Below, piece by piece: positions 56,837 through 64,000 of a stretch of DNA of 64,000 nucleotides. The DNA lies in assembly GCF_900168025.1 (NCBI RefSeq), contig NZ_FUYN01000005.1, positions 124,001 to 188,000 of the forward strand, given 5' to 3'. The translations under genes and the position numbers were made by a program. The notes beneath the pieces are model-generated. The model searched no databases. It saw only the letters and a program-made list of their open reading frames with translations, and was not told where the DNA came from. The stretch's first letter is position 1. The number at the start of each line of letters is the position of its first letter. Source of the DNA: Acetoanaerobium noterae. GTDB lineage: Bacteria; Bacillota; Clostridia; Peptostreptococcales; Filifactoraceae.

Positions 56837-56837
56837 C

Positions 56838-57683
56838 TTAACTCTCCACTTCCTTTCTTCTTGTGATATAAAGCTGAACAAAAGCTATCAATGCGACCAT
56901 AATAAAAAATACAACGGCTTTTGCTTGTCCTACTCCCTCGAAACCTATTCTGCCATAGAAAGTATTGTAAATATCTAGTGCAAGCATAGCAGTTTGCTTT
57001 GCAGGTGCTCCACCAGTAAGTGCAAAGTTTTGGTCAAATAATTTGAAGGAATTTGTGAGTGTTAAAAAGGTACAAATTGTAATTGATGGCATTACCATAG
57101 GAATAGTTACATTCATAAGAGTCTGAAATGAATTTGCACCATCGATTTGGGCGGCTTCCTTAAGGTCAGAAGAAATATTTTGAATTCCTGCAATATATAT
57201 AATCATCATATATCCTGCAAGTTGCCAATTCATAAGAACTACTAGCCCCCAAAATCCATATTTAGAACTAAAGGTTATATCCACTCCAAAGTTTAAAAGC
57301 ACGCCATTGATGATTATTTGCCATATATAGCCAAGAACTATTCCACCTATAAGGTTAGGCATAAAAAAAACAGTTCTAAAAATATTTGTCCCTTTTAATC
57401 CTCTAGTTAGAAGAAGAGCAAATATAAAAGCTATTAAATTTATAGAAATAACTGAGACTACAGTAAATTTTAATGTAAACCAAAGTGCATTTAGAAAATC
57501 AGGGTTTCCAACAAATGCCTTTTTATAATTTTCAAACCCAACCCAAGTACTATTAGTTACAGTAGTAAATTCTGTAAATGAAAGATAAATTCCTAAAAAA
57601 AATGGTATTAAAAATGAAATTGCAAATGCAATTAAGGTTGGAAGTGCAAATATAACAAAATATTTTTTTAGTGCCCTTTCCAT
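56838..57683 (-). CDS. Maltodextrin ABC permease, MalF-like
   Basis: A protein of 281 residues from ATG 57683 (AAAGGAG upstream). Six membrane helices and the EAA loop DLKEAAQIDGANSFQTL. It is of the short Gram-positive type, lacking the large second periplasmic loop of E. coli MalF. Separated from the binding-protein gene by an internal terminator. Confidence 0.92.
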   Translation of the reverse strand: MERALKKYFVIFALPTLIAFAISFLIPFFLGIYLSFTEFTTVTNSTWVGFENYKKAFVGNPDFLNALWFTLKFTVVSVISINLIAFIFALLLTRGLKGTNIFRTVFFMPNLIGGIVLGYIWQIIINGVLLNFGVDITFSSKYGFWGLVVLMNWQLAGYMMIIYIAGIQNISSDLKEAAQIDGANSFQTLMNVTIPMVMPSITICTFLTLTNSFKLFDQNFALTGGAPAKQTAMLALDIYNTFYGRIGFEGVGQAKAVVFFIMVALIAFVQLYITRRKEVES

Positions 57684-57712
57684 ATTTTCTCCTTTATAGT
57701 TTAAATTTGTGT

Positions 57713-57747
57713 AAAAAAAGCCCCTGAGCATAAAACAGGCAGGGGCT
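57713..57747 (-). terminator. Intra-operon terminator between binding protein and permease genes
   Basis: AGCCCCTG and CAGGGGCT pair, followed by seven T on the minus strand. It should let only part of transcription pass into malF, leaving the binding protein in excess, as is usual for importers. Confidence 0.85.
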
Positions 57748-57769
57748 AAAGTGAATAATAGTATTGAAA

Positions 57770-59122
57770 TTAGTTACTGCTTTCAGTTTTCCAATCTGCA
57801 ACAACTTTTGTTACTAAATCATCCCAAGACATACTTCCTTGAGCATACTGTAGTAATGAAGCTCCGAAATTATCTTTAAAAGTCTGGTTAGGGAAAACTG
57901 TAAAGTTCCAAGCTACAGAAGTAGTGCCTTCTTTTTCCATCCACTTAATTACTTCTTTTGCAAGTGGATCAGATGGTTTTTCTGCATCTGTAAATGTATC
58001 AAATGGAGCAATAAAATTTAATTCTTCAACTACAAATTTTTTACCTGTCTCACTAGAGAATAACCAGTAAATAAAATCTGCTGCTAGCTTTTGATCTTCT
58101 TCAGAAGCTTTAGCGTTAATTGCATAGAAGTTTTCAGTTCCTGTGCATAGTCCTTGATTTTCTTCACCTTCCATACCAGTGTATATAGGCATGAACTTAA
58201 TATCTTCTGGCTTGACAACGTTTCCTGCTACTTCATTGATTTGTGACCACGCCCAGTTACCATTTTGAACAAATACACATTGACCAAGTGCAAATTCAGC
58301 CATAGAATCAGCAACTTGCTTGCTTCCTAATAGCTTTGGTTCTGTAACAGAATTGTTTATATATAAATCAAAAATATTTTTATAGTTTTCAGCATACTCA
58401 AATTTAATTTCCTTTGTAGCATCACTTGCTAAATCAATATTATTATTTTTGAATTCATAATAAACTGGTACGTTAGCTAAGTGTGTTTGCCATCTCCAGT
58501 CTTCACCTGGTTTTAGAGATGTGCTTGCAAAAGCTCCTTTAATTCCTAGTTCATCTTTTTTAGCTGTTATATCTTCAACAACAGCTTTTAATGTTTCAAA
58601 ATTATTAATTTCATCAACAGAAGCTATTTTAGCTCCAGGTAGAGCAATATATTTGTTTATTAAAGCGTTGTTGTATATGATTCCGTATCCTTCAACTACA
58701 TAAGGAATACCATATACTCCATCACCATCAGTTACTGCTAAGCTTTTGTCAGTAAGATGACTGTATAATTCAGTATTACTTAAGTCAGCTGTATATTCTT
58801 TCCAGCTTGCGTAGCCTTTTGGCCCGTTAATTTGGAATAATGTAGGAGCATCAGCTTTTGCCATTTCTGATTTTAAAGTTTGCTCGTAAGTTCCTGATGC
58901 GGCAGTAACAACATTAAGTTTAACTCCAGTTTCTGCTTCATATGCTTCAGCGATTTTTTCATATACTGGAGCAATTTCAGGCTTGAAATTTAGATAATAT
59001 ATTGAGCCGGTACCCTTGCCTTCTCCGGAATCTGCTGATTCAGCAGGTTCATTTGTGGAACCACAAGCTGCTAGAGAAAATGTCATAGCTGTCAATAATA
59101 AAACGGATAATAATTTTTTCAT
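57770..59122 (-). CDS. Maltodextrin-binding lipoprotein, MalE-like
   Basis: A protein of 450 residues from ATG 59122 (GGAGGG upstream; earlier in-frame starts lie over the operator). Lipoprotein signal: MKKLLSVLLLTAMTFSLAAC with Cys20 lipidated. Family 1 extracellular solute-binding fold. It captures oligosaccharide at the cell surface for the MalFG-type permease; maltodextrin specificity is inferred from malQ and the phosphorylase in the operon. Confidence 0.9.
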   Translation of the reverse strand: MKKLLSVLLLTAMTFSLAACGSTNEPAESADSGEGKGTGSIYYLNFKPEIAPVYEKIAEAYEAETGVKLNVVTAASGTYEQTLKSEMAKADAPTLFQINGPKGYASWKEYTADLSNTELYSHLTDKSLAVTDGDGVYGIPYVVEGYGIIYNNALINKYIALPGAKIASVDEINNFETLKAVVEDITAKKDELGIKGAFASTSLKPGEDWRWQTHLANVPVYYEFKNNNIDLASDATKEIKFEYAENYKNIFDLYINNSVTEPKLLGSKQVADSMAEFALGQCVFVQNGNWAWSQINEVAGNVVKPEDIKFMPIYTGMEGEENQGLCTGTENFYAINAKASEEDQKLAADFIYWLFSSETGKKFVVEELNFIAPFDTFTDAEKPSDPLAKEVIKWMEKEGTTSVAWNFTVFPNQTFKDNFGASLLQYAQGSMSWDDLVTKVVADWKTESSN

Positions 59123-59150
59123 ACTTTTCCCTCCTGTATGTTTTTTACAA

Positions 59151-59178
59151 CAGGAATCGTTTCTGGAAACGTTTCCTG
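59151..59178. promoter_or_regulatory. Tandem LacI-type operators before malE
   Basis: Two adjacent palindromes, GAATCGTTTC (59154-59163) and GGAAACGTTTCC (59165-59176), within a larger symmetrical block CAGGAA...TTCCTG. They lie just downstream of the promoter, so a bound repressor would block initiation. Confidence 0.8.
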
Positions 59179-59192
59179 ATATGTATATGTAC

Positions 59193-59222
59193 ATTTTACT
59201 ACTATTAATTTTTTAAAGTCAA
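59193..59222 (-). promoter_or_regulatory. Promoter of the maltodextrin operon
   Basis: On the minus strand TTGACT, an 18-base spacer and TAAAAT, upstream of the operators. Confidence 0.68.
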
Positions 59223-59264
59223 GAGATATTTTTTTATTCTAAGTATTCAAAAAATATTAAGCTT

Positions 59265-59278
59265 TGAAAACGTTCTCA
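59265..59278. promoter_or_regulatory. Candidate cre site (CcpA)
   Basis: TGAAAACGTTCTCA fits the catabolite-responsive consensus TGWAANCGNTNWCA at every position. It lies about 45 bases upstream of the -35 box of malE, so its effect could be activation or repression; it may instead be a third site for the LacI regulator. Confidence 0.6.
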
Positions 59279-59399
59279 TTCCAATAATTACCCAATTTAT
59301 TATTTTAAAACCAAAAAAGAGACCATCCAATATTTAATAAGGAATAGTCTCAAAAATAATATATAATCTAATATATAAATTACGAAAGGAGTAAACTTA

Positions 59400-59798
59400 A
59401 TGAAACCTAAAGTTAATAAAAAAATATTAATTATATCAAGTGCATTTATGCTATTAATTTCTTTGCCGATGATGTTATTTACTTTTAATATGGTGTACTC
59501 AGCATCTCCTTATGATAAATCAGGAGAAAGTTTACAATCTATAGGATTACTTATAGGAGCAGGAATCTACATTTTCTCGATGCTCGTAGCAATTGCAGGA
59601 TTATCCTTTGCAAATAAACCTTATAAATATAATTGGTGTAGAAATTTAGGTTTAATTCTAATGTTAATCACCTTACTTGATGCAATTCTTTTAAGGGCTT
59701 ATTTTATAATTACTATGCTACCATTATTAATACTCAATATAATATATATAACGGGAACAAGAAATAATGCTGAAATAGATTCTAATAGAAATTTATAA
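59400..59798 (+). CDS. Uncharacterised membrane protein, 132 residues
   Basis: Four hydrophobic segments (about 8-32, 45-68, 78-97, 100-120). AAAGGAG precedes ATG 59400. No family recognised. It stands alone between the mal promoter and a converging gene. Confidence 0.65.
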   Translation: MKPKVNKKILIISSAFMLLISLPMMLFTFNMVYSASPYDKSGESLQSIGLLIGAGIYIFSMLVAIAGLSFANKPYKYNWCRNLGLILMLITLLDAILLRAYFIITMLPLLILNIIYITGTRNNAEIDSNRNL

Positions 59799-59806
59799 AG
59801 CAATAC

Positions 59807-61093
59807 TTATATTTCTATAGGTTTTCCATCGCAATTAGGAAAGCTAATTCCTAGCAATCTAGCTATAGTTGGTGCTACATCAACCATAGCTGGATTTTTT
59901 AAGGAAGTATTATTTTTAATCATTTCCCCTGATATTAACAAGTTGCATTTATAATTATCTTTATTTTCTCTATAGCCATGAGTAGAATATTTTTTTCTTT
60001 GTGACTCTAAGTCTTCTATAGTTGTATTAGATATTGATTCATCAAAGCAATATCCTCGTTTTGCTTCAACCATATATTTAATGCTTTTATGAATATGAAG
60101 CTTATCTAAGTCAGTTCTATCGTATAAATCTTCAATACCGTATTTTCCAGCTGATAAAATCTCTTTTATTTTATTTAAAGCAAGCCGTTCTGCTTCTTGA
60201 TCATCTTTTTTGATATAGAGATAAGCTGAGCCTCCGTTGCATTGAAAATATGCTCTCCATTTCATGGTTTTCGCATCCTCATAGATTAGACCAATTTCTT
60301 TCAATATATTGTTTAGATGTACTTTATATTGAATATCAATATGGCCATGGTCGCCAATAACGATAAAAGCGGTGTCTTTTTTAATTCCAGCTTCATCTAC
60401 TGCTTTTATAATGCTCCCTAACCTTTTATCCATACGTAGCATTGCATTATTAACTTCGGTTCCTTTTGTACCGAAGTTATGCTTAGTATCATCTAAATCG
60501 ATAAGGTGAAGTAAAAGTAGATTAGGTTTTTTTGATTTTATTGTATCGACTGCACACAAAGTCGAAAAATCATCTAAATTTGGCTGATTTACTCCATCCA
60601 AAACTTTCCCATACTTTAGGCTGAGTTTTGCACAGAAAAATGGGCTTCCATTTTTTAAAATTTTTAACGCTTGATTTTCACCTTTTATTGCAACTACTTC
60701 AGGTAAATTATAATCTATCTTAGCTTTGCCAGTTACAGGCCACAAAATTGCGGATGTAGTTAAATTTGCTTCTTTCACAGCATCATAGATAGTCGCAGCA
60801 TTGATATCTTTTCTATACCAAAACCACTCCTGATTTTTTTCAGAGATAAAAGGCTGAAAAGGATTGTTATGTACAATTTCATGTCTATCAGGATATACTC
60901 CAGTTACTAATGTAGAATGTACTACATATGTTAAACTAGGATAAATGCTAATTAAATCATTTGAATAAACTCCTTTTGATATTAATAGTGATAAATTTGG
61001 AAGTGAACTGGCAAAATCCCAATTATCTTCAGAAAAAGCATCATAAGAAATTACAATAACATGCTTTGCTCGCTTAGAACTAAAATCTTCCAT
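59807..61093 (-). CDS. Type I phosphodiesterase/nucleotide pyrophosphatase-like (alkaline phosphatase superfamily)
   Basis: A protein of 428 residues. Metal-binding Asp in VISYDAF, nucleophile Thr or Ser region YPSLTYVVHSTLVTGVYPDRHEI, then HLIDLDDTKHNFG and IGDHGH. No signal peptide, so it is probably cytosolic. It follows the transporter gene by 11 bases; together they may take up and cleave a phosphodiester compound, though this is a guess. Confidence 0.82.
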   Translation of the reverse strand: MEDFSSKRAKHVIVISYDAFSEDNWDFASSLPNLSLLISKGVYSNDLISIYPSLTYVVHSTLVTGVYPDRHEIVHNNPFQPFISEKNQEWFWYRKDINAATIYDAVKEANLTTSAILWPVTGKAKIDYNLPEVVAIKGENQALKILKNGSPFFCAKLSLKYGKVLDGVNQPNLDDFSTLCAVDTIKSKKPNLLLLHLIDLDDTKHNFGTKGTEVNNAMLRMDKRLGSIIKAVDEAGIKKDTAFIVIGDHGHIDIQYKVHLNNILKEIGLIYEDAKTMKWRAYFQCNGGSAYLYIKKDDQEAERLALNKIKEILSAGKYGIEDLYDRTDLDKLHIHKSIKYMVEAKRGYCFDESISNTTIEDLESQRKKYSTHGYRENKDNYKCNLLISGEMIKNNTSLKNPAMVDVAPTIARLLGISFPNCDGKPIEI

Positions 61094-61104
61094 CTGAGCC
61101 CCTC

Positions 61105-62349
61105 CTATACGATATCTCTTACTATATGCTCTTTAGGTAAAGTTATAAAAACTAGCAAACCAATAATGAACAGAGGAATAATAGATAGAATACTATACCT
61201 AGCATTACCAGTAAGTGTAGTTGAAAATGCCATTACAGCAGGTCCTATTATTGCAGAAAATTTTCCAAAAATATTATAAAATCCAAAGAATTCATTGGAA
61301 TTTTGCTTAGGGATAATTTTTGCGTAATAAGATCTACTTAGAGCTTGGATTCCACCTTGAGCAGAACCTATAAGTGCTCCAAGTACGAAAATATGCCATA
61401 CAGACGTAATATAAAACGCTGAAATACAGGAAATAATATAAGTTATTATACCTATGATTATCATTAATCTAGCAGAATATTTTTTTGCTAGGTTTCCGTA
61501 AATTATAGCACATGGAAATGCTATAATTTGGATTACTAGTAAGATTCCAAGGAGAGTAAAGGTGTCGAGTGAATTACTTCCTAAGATAGATGTAGCATAA
61601 GGTACTACCATTTTAATGATTGTATCAACTCCATCTATGTAGAAAAAGTATGCTATTAAGAAAATAGCAACATTTTTGTATTTCTTGATATTGATAAATG
61701 TTGATTTAAGTCTGATAAAACTATTTTGAACTGGTCTTGGTTCTGGATTTATGAAATGAAGCTGATGTACGTTTTTTATAATGGGTAATGTTAGTAGTCC
61801 CCACCATAAAGAGGTAATTATAAAGCCTAGCTGATAACCAATTACTTTGTCCATTCCTAAGAAGTATATAAAACCAAGACTAATTCCAAAAGGTATAATA
61901 CTAGCTATATAACCAAATGCATAGCCTCTTGTCGACACTTTATCCATACGTTCATCTAAAGTAACATCGACTAAAAACGAATCATAAAAAACATTTGCAC
62001 CAGAAAATCCAATAGCAGACAAAACATAAAATAATATTAAAATCTGCCAGTTTCCATTCTCGGGAGATACAAATGCTAGAGAAGTTGTAGTGAGCAGACC
62101 CAATAATGCAAAGAAAATAAAAAATCGTTTCTTTGTATCCTTGTAATCGGCTATTGTCCCAAGTATAGGACTAAGAATAGCAATAATTATGCTTGCAATT
62201 GAATTGAAATAACCTAAATCCATACTGCTACTAACATTATCAAACATACCAAAAACTATAGGTAAAAGGGATGTAGTAACCGCCATAGAATAAGCAGAGT
62301 TACCACAATCATACAGTATCCATGATTTCTCTTGTATAGTTAGCTTCAT
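61105..62349 (-). CDS. MFS transporter, UMF1/Atg22-like
   Basis: A protein of 414 residues with about 12 membrane helices. WILYDCGNSAYSMAV near the start and AIGFSGANVFYDSFLVDVT are the marks of the UMF1 family. Substrate unknown. First gene of a two-gene operon with the phosphodiesterase. GGAGGTTAGGG precedes ATG 62349. Confidence 0.85.
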   Translation of the reverse strand: MKLTIQEKSWILYDCGNSAYSMAVTTSLLPIVFGMFDNVSSSMDLGYFNSIASIIIAILSPILGTIADYKDTKKRFFIFFALLGLLTTTSLAFVSPENGNWQILILFYVLSAIGFSGANVFYDSFLVDVTLDERMDKVSTRGYAFGYIASIIPFGISLGFIYFLGMDKVIGYQLGFIITSLWWGLLTLPIIKNVHQLHFINPEPRPVQNSFIRLKSTFINIKKYKNVAIFLIAYFFYIDGVDTIIKMVVPYATSILGSNSLDTFTLLGILLVIQIIAFPCAIIYGNLAKKYSARLMIIIGIITYIISCISAFYITSVWHIFVLGALIGSAQGGIQALSRSYYAKIIPKQNSNEFFGFYNIFGKFSAIIGPAVMAFSTTLTGNARYSILSIIPLFIIGLLVFITLPKEHIVRDIV

Positions 62350-62470
62350 CCCTAACCTCCTATAAAATATTAGCTTTATAATTTATATATATAGATTTAA
62401 ACTAGTATATAATAATGAGTATTTTAAATAAAACATATACGATAATTAAAAGAAAGTAAGGATGGATATC

Positions 62471-62740
62471 ATGAATATTATTATTACTGAAAAGGCAAAA
62501 AATATACTTATAAAATTATACTCTAATAAAATACATCGTATTATGCCTAAGGTTATGACTTGAGCAGGAATAACATATGTGTTAGTTCAGGATGAACAGC
62601 AAAATGATGATAGCTTATATGATATAGATGGTTTGTTTTTTATTATCAGTAAAGAAGATGAAAAATATGTCAAATATATAGAAATTGATTATATTGATGA
62701 TTGGTCAGGTGCGGATTTTGTAATCACCGCGGGATTTTAA
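62471..62740 (+). CDS. IscA/HesB-like selenoprotein (UGA = selenocysteine at residue 31)
   Basis: A frame of 89 residues with TGA at 62561. ATG 62471 has AAGGA eight bases upstream; an in-frame ATG at 62462 is the alternative. Read through: PKVMT-U-AGITYVLVQDEQ, then IEIDYIDDWSGADFVITAGF at the end. This aligns by eye with IscA (GGGCSGFSY ... IDYVDDLxGxGF), selenocysteine standing for the first of its three cysteines. The C-terminal Cys-Gly-Cys is absent, so cluster binding would differ from IscA. A hairpin at 62585-62597 is at SECIS distance. It is divergent from the MFS gene. Confidence 0.85.
62585..62597 (+). promoter_or_regulatory. Putative bacterial SECIS hairpin of the 62471-62740 gene
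   Basis: GTTC and GAAC pair around AGGAT; the loop starts 26 bases after the UGA, exactly as in the gene at 7665, and G is its second base. The stem is short (4 bp), and an alternative 5-bp hairpin TAACA/TGTTA lies just before it. Confidence 0.55.
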
Positions 62741-62811
62741 TTGAAGGATACAAATTTTATATTATAATTATTATCCTATTATATATAATTAACACATTAA
62801 TTTATGTTAAA

Positions 62812-63609
62812 TCACCAAGCGCCTTTGTAACCTAAAGTAATACTACTGCTAAGCGCTCCGTTTTTCATGCAACCTTCTATAGACACGCCGTTTAGAAGAC
62901 TCATAAGAAAACCAGCGATATAACTGTCTCCCGCTCCCATACTGTCTATAACTTTACAATCAAAGATCCCAAATTCGAAAAAATTGTTTCCATCATATGC
63001 AATGCTTCCTTTAGTTCCCCTTGTAAAGATGACTATTTTAGGACCAATTTTTTTAATATTTTTCATTGCATTCTTTATATCCTCATCTTTGCTAAAATCG
63101 TCAGAAAAAAAAGCATAATCAACCCATGGCAGTGCTATTCTAGATATTTGATGGTTGATTTTATCTGCAAAATCGAAAGCTATGGGTACGTTTTTTGCTT
63201 TAAGCTTATATAAATCTGATTCAATCATTCCCCATATACCTGACACAACTAAATCATGACTACATAAAAAGTCAATATCTTTGTTTGATAATTTGAAATC
63301 AGCCATTACTCCTTCGTCATAATCACCCAGTATTCTATCACCATTGTTTATTTCTACATGAGTAACAGCGGTATTTCCAGGAAGTACTTTTAAATGAGAT
63401 ATATCTACCCCTTTTTTTGAGAGAGAATCAACCATGAACCTTCCAAACTTATCATTACCAACAACACCTGTATAGGAAGAATTACCTTGCATTCTTTTTA
63501 TATATACTGCAACATTAACTGGATTTCCTCCAGGAAAAAATTCTCCTGTATTATCATACAAATCAATACAGTTATCACCTACAGTAGCAATGTATATCTT
63601 TTTATTCAT
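62812..63609 (-). CDS. PfkB-family sugar kinase (fructosamine/fructoselysine kinase-like)
   Basis: A protein of 265 residues, rather short for the family. FFPGGNPVNVAVYIKRM near residue 27 is the substrate motif, and DSMGAGDSYIAGFL near 220 carries the anion hole and catalytic Asp. It is closest in feel to FrlD, fructoselysine 6-kinase. The neighbouring SIS-domain protein fits a fructosamine (Amadori product) pathway. Confidence 0.78.
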   Translation of the reverse strand: MNKKIYIATVGDNCIDLYDNTGEFFPGGNPVNVAVYIKRMQGNSSYTGVVGNDKFGRFMVDSLSKKGVDISHLKVLPGNTAVTHVEINNGDRILGDYDEGVMADFKLSNKDIDFLCSHDLVVSGIWGMIESDLYKLKAKNVPIAFDFADKINHQISRIALPWVDYAFFSDDFSKDEDIKNAMKNIKKIGPKIVIFTRGTKGSIAYDGNNFFEFGIFDCKVIDSMGAGDSYIAGFLMSLLNGVSIEGCMKNGALSSSITLGYKGAW

Positions 63610-63668
63610 TTTAATCTCTACCTTTTTATATTTATTTTATTATATTTTATTTCTTAAATTTTCGAAAA

Positions 63669-63702
63669 AAACAGACTGCCTCAAGCTTGAGAAGCAGACT
63701 GT
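63669..63702 (-). terminator. Terminator between the SIS-domain gene and the kinase gene
   Basis: On the minus strand AACAG..CTGC and GCAG..CTGTT pair with one mismatch, followed by six T. Confidence 0.6.
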
Positions 63703-63724
63703 TATAAGTAAGAATTAGAAGTTA

Positions 63725-64000
63725 TTAATAATCAAGTTGTCTGTAATATCTTCTAATTTCCATAGGATGACAGTTTAATTTTTCTAAATGGACATCTATT
63801 CTTGAAGTTATTACTCTCATCAGAAGATGAGATAGATGACCTCTAAATTTTTCACTAATCCCTTTTAATTCATAATCTTTTGTATCAATAATATTGTAAT
63901 TAGCACAAATTCTTGGCAAAAAGTTCGCAACTCTTTCACTGAGTTTTCTTTGAGAGTCTTCGCCTATAAATACTGTAACTGCTGTATCTCTGTCTATTAT
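63725..64000 (-). CDS. SIS-domain protein, C-terminal part (gene enters from the right), possible fructosamine-phosphate deglycase
   Basis: Ninety-one residues are visible up to the stop; the frame is open to the right edge, so the start is outside. The end HPMEIRRYYRQLDY resembles the C-terminus of SIS-domain deglycases and isomerases of the FrlB/GlmS type. Beside a FrlD-like kinase, a fructoselysine- or glucoselysine-6-phosphate deglycase is plausible. With most of the protein missing the call is tentative. Confidence 0.55.
   Translation of the reverse strand: MIDRDTAVTVFIGEDSQRKLSERVANFLPRICANYNIIDTKDYELKGISEKFRGHLSHLLMRVITSRIDVHLEKLNCHPMEIRRYYRQLDY

Overview
The window is AT-rich, low-GC Firmicute DNA with strong AGGAGG-type ribosome binding sites and an amino-acid-fermenting gene content. 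It opens inside the oxidative ornithine-degradation cluster (ord-ortA-ortB-oraS-oraE-glmL-like-orr) first worked out in Clostridium (Acetoanaerobium) sticklandii. With the selenoprotein genes described below, this points to Acetoanaerobium or a close Peptostreptococcaceae relative. The species is an inference; no 16S rRNA gene is present. I found no tRNA gene, CRISPR array or transposase.

Layout: 1-7.6 kb, ornithine fermentation. 7.7-9.1 kb, a HesB-like selenoprotein and a two-gene LysO lysine exporter. 9.2-12.0 kb, the lower half of histidine degradation (ftcD, fchA, hutI). 12.2-12.5 kb, RNase P RNA. 12.6-15.0 kb, isocitrate dehydrogenase and citrate synthase. 15.4-18.4 kb, a MoxR ATPase/VWA pair. 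18.6-21.4 kb, an aminotransferase and purB. 21.45-27.10 kb, an integrated filamentous phage (inovirus). 27.2-41.3 kb, a DNA-maintenance and RNA-modification block: xer, a LysM gene and lexA with SOS boxes, glnA, an aluminium-resistance-type lyase, a second xer, and hfq-miaA-mutL-mutS-miaB. 41.3-49.8 kb, single genes including a photolyase, an ArsC/Spx-like selenoprotein, an amino-acid permease and an iron-sulfur protein. 49.9-59.3 kb, a complete maltodextrin operon with its own LacI regulator, operators and a cre site. 59.4-64 kb, a phosphodiesterase/transporter pair, a third selenoprotein and a sugar-kinase/SIS pair running off the end.

Two things stand out. First, three genes (7665-7994, 46484-46840, 62471-62740) are cut by an in-frame UGA exactly where their families carry a catalytic or metal-binding cysteine, and each UGA is followed by a hairpin at bacterial-SECIS distance. 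Ordinary gene calling misses them. Two are HesB/IscA-like and one is ArsC/Spx-like.

Second, the prophage is bounded by a 19-bp direct repeat lying inside the rep gene. Joining the two repeats as in an excised circle restores one reading frame of about 364 residues, whereas in the chromosome rep stops at a TAG in the repeat and its 3' part is stranded 5.6 kb away. Integration therefore appears to truncate the replication initiator and excision to repair it. A third, smaller point is a perfectly symmetrical 28-bp dif-like site (11+6+11) between the promoter and start codon of the second tyrosine recombinase.
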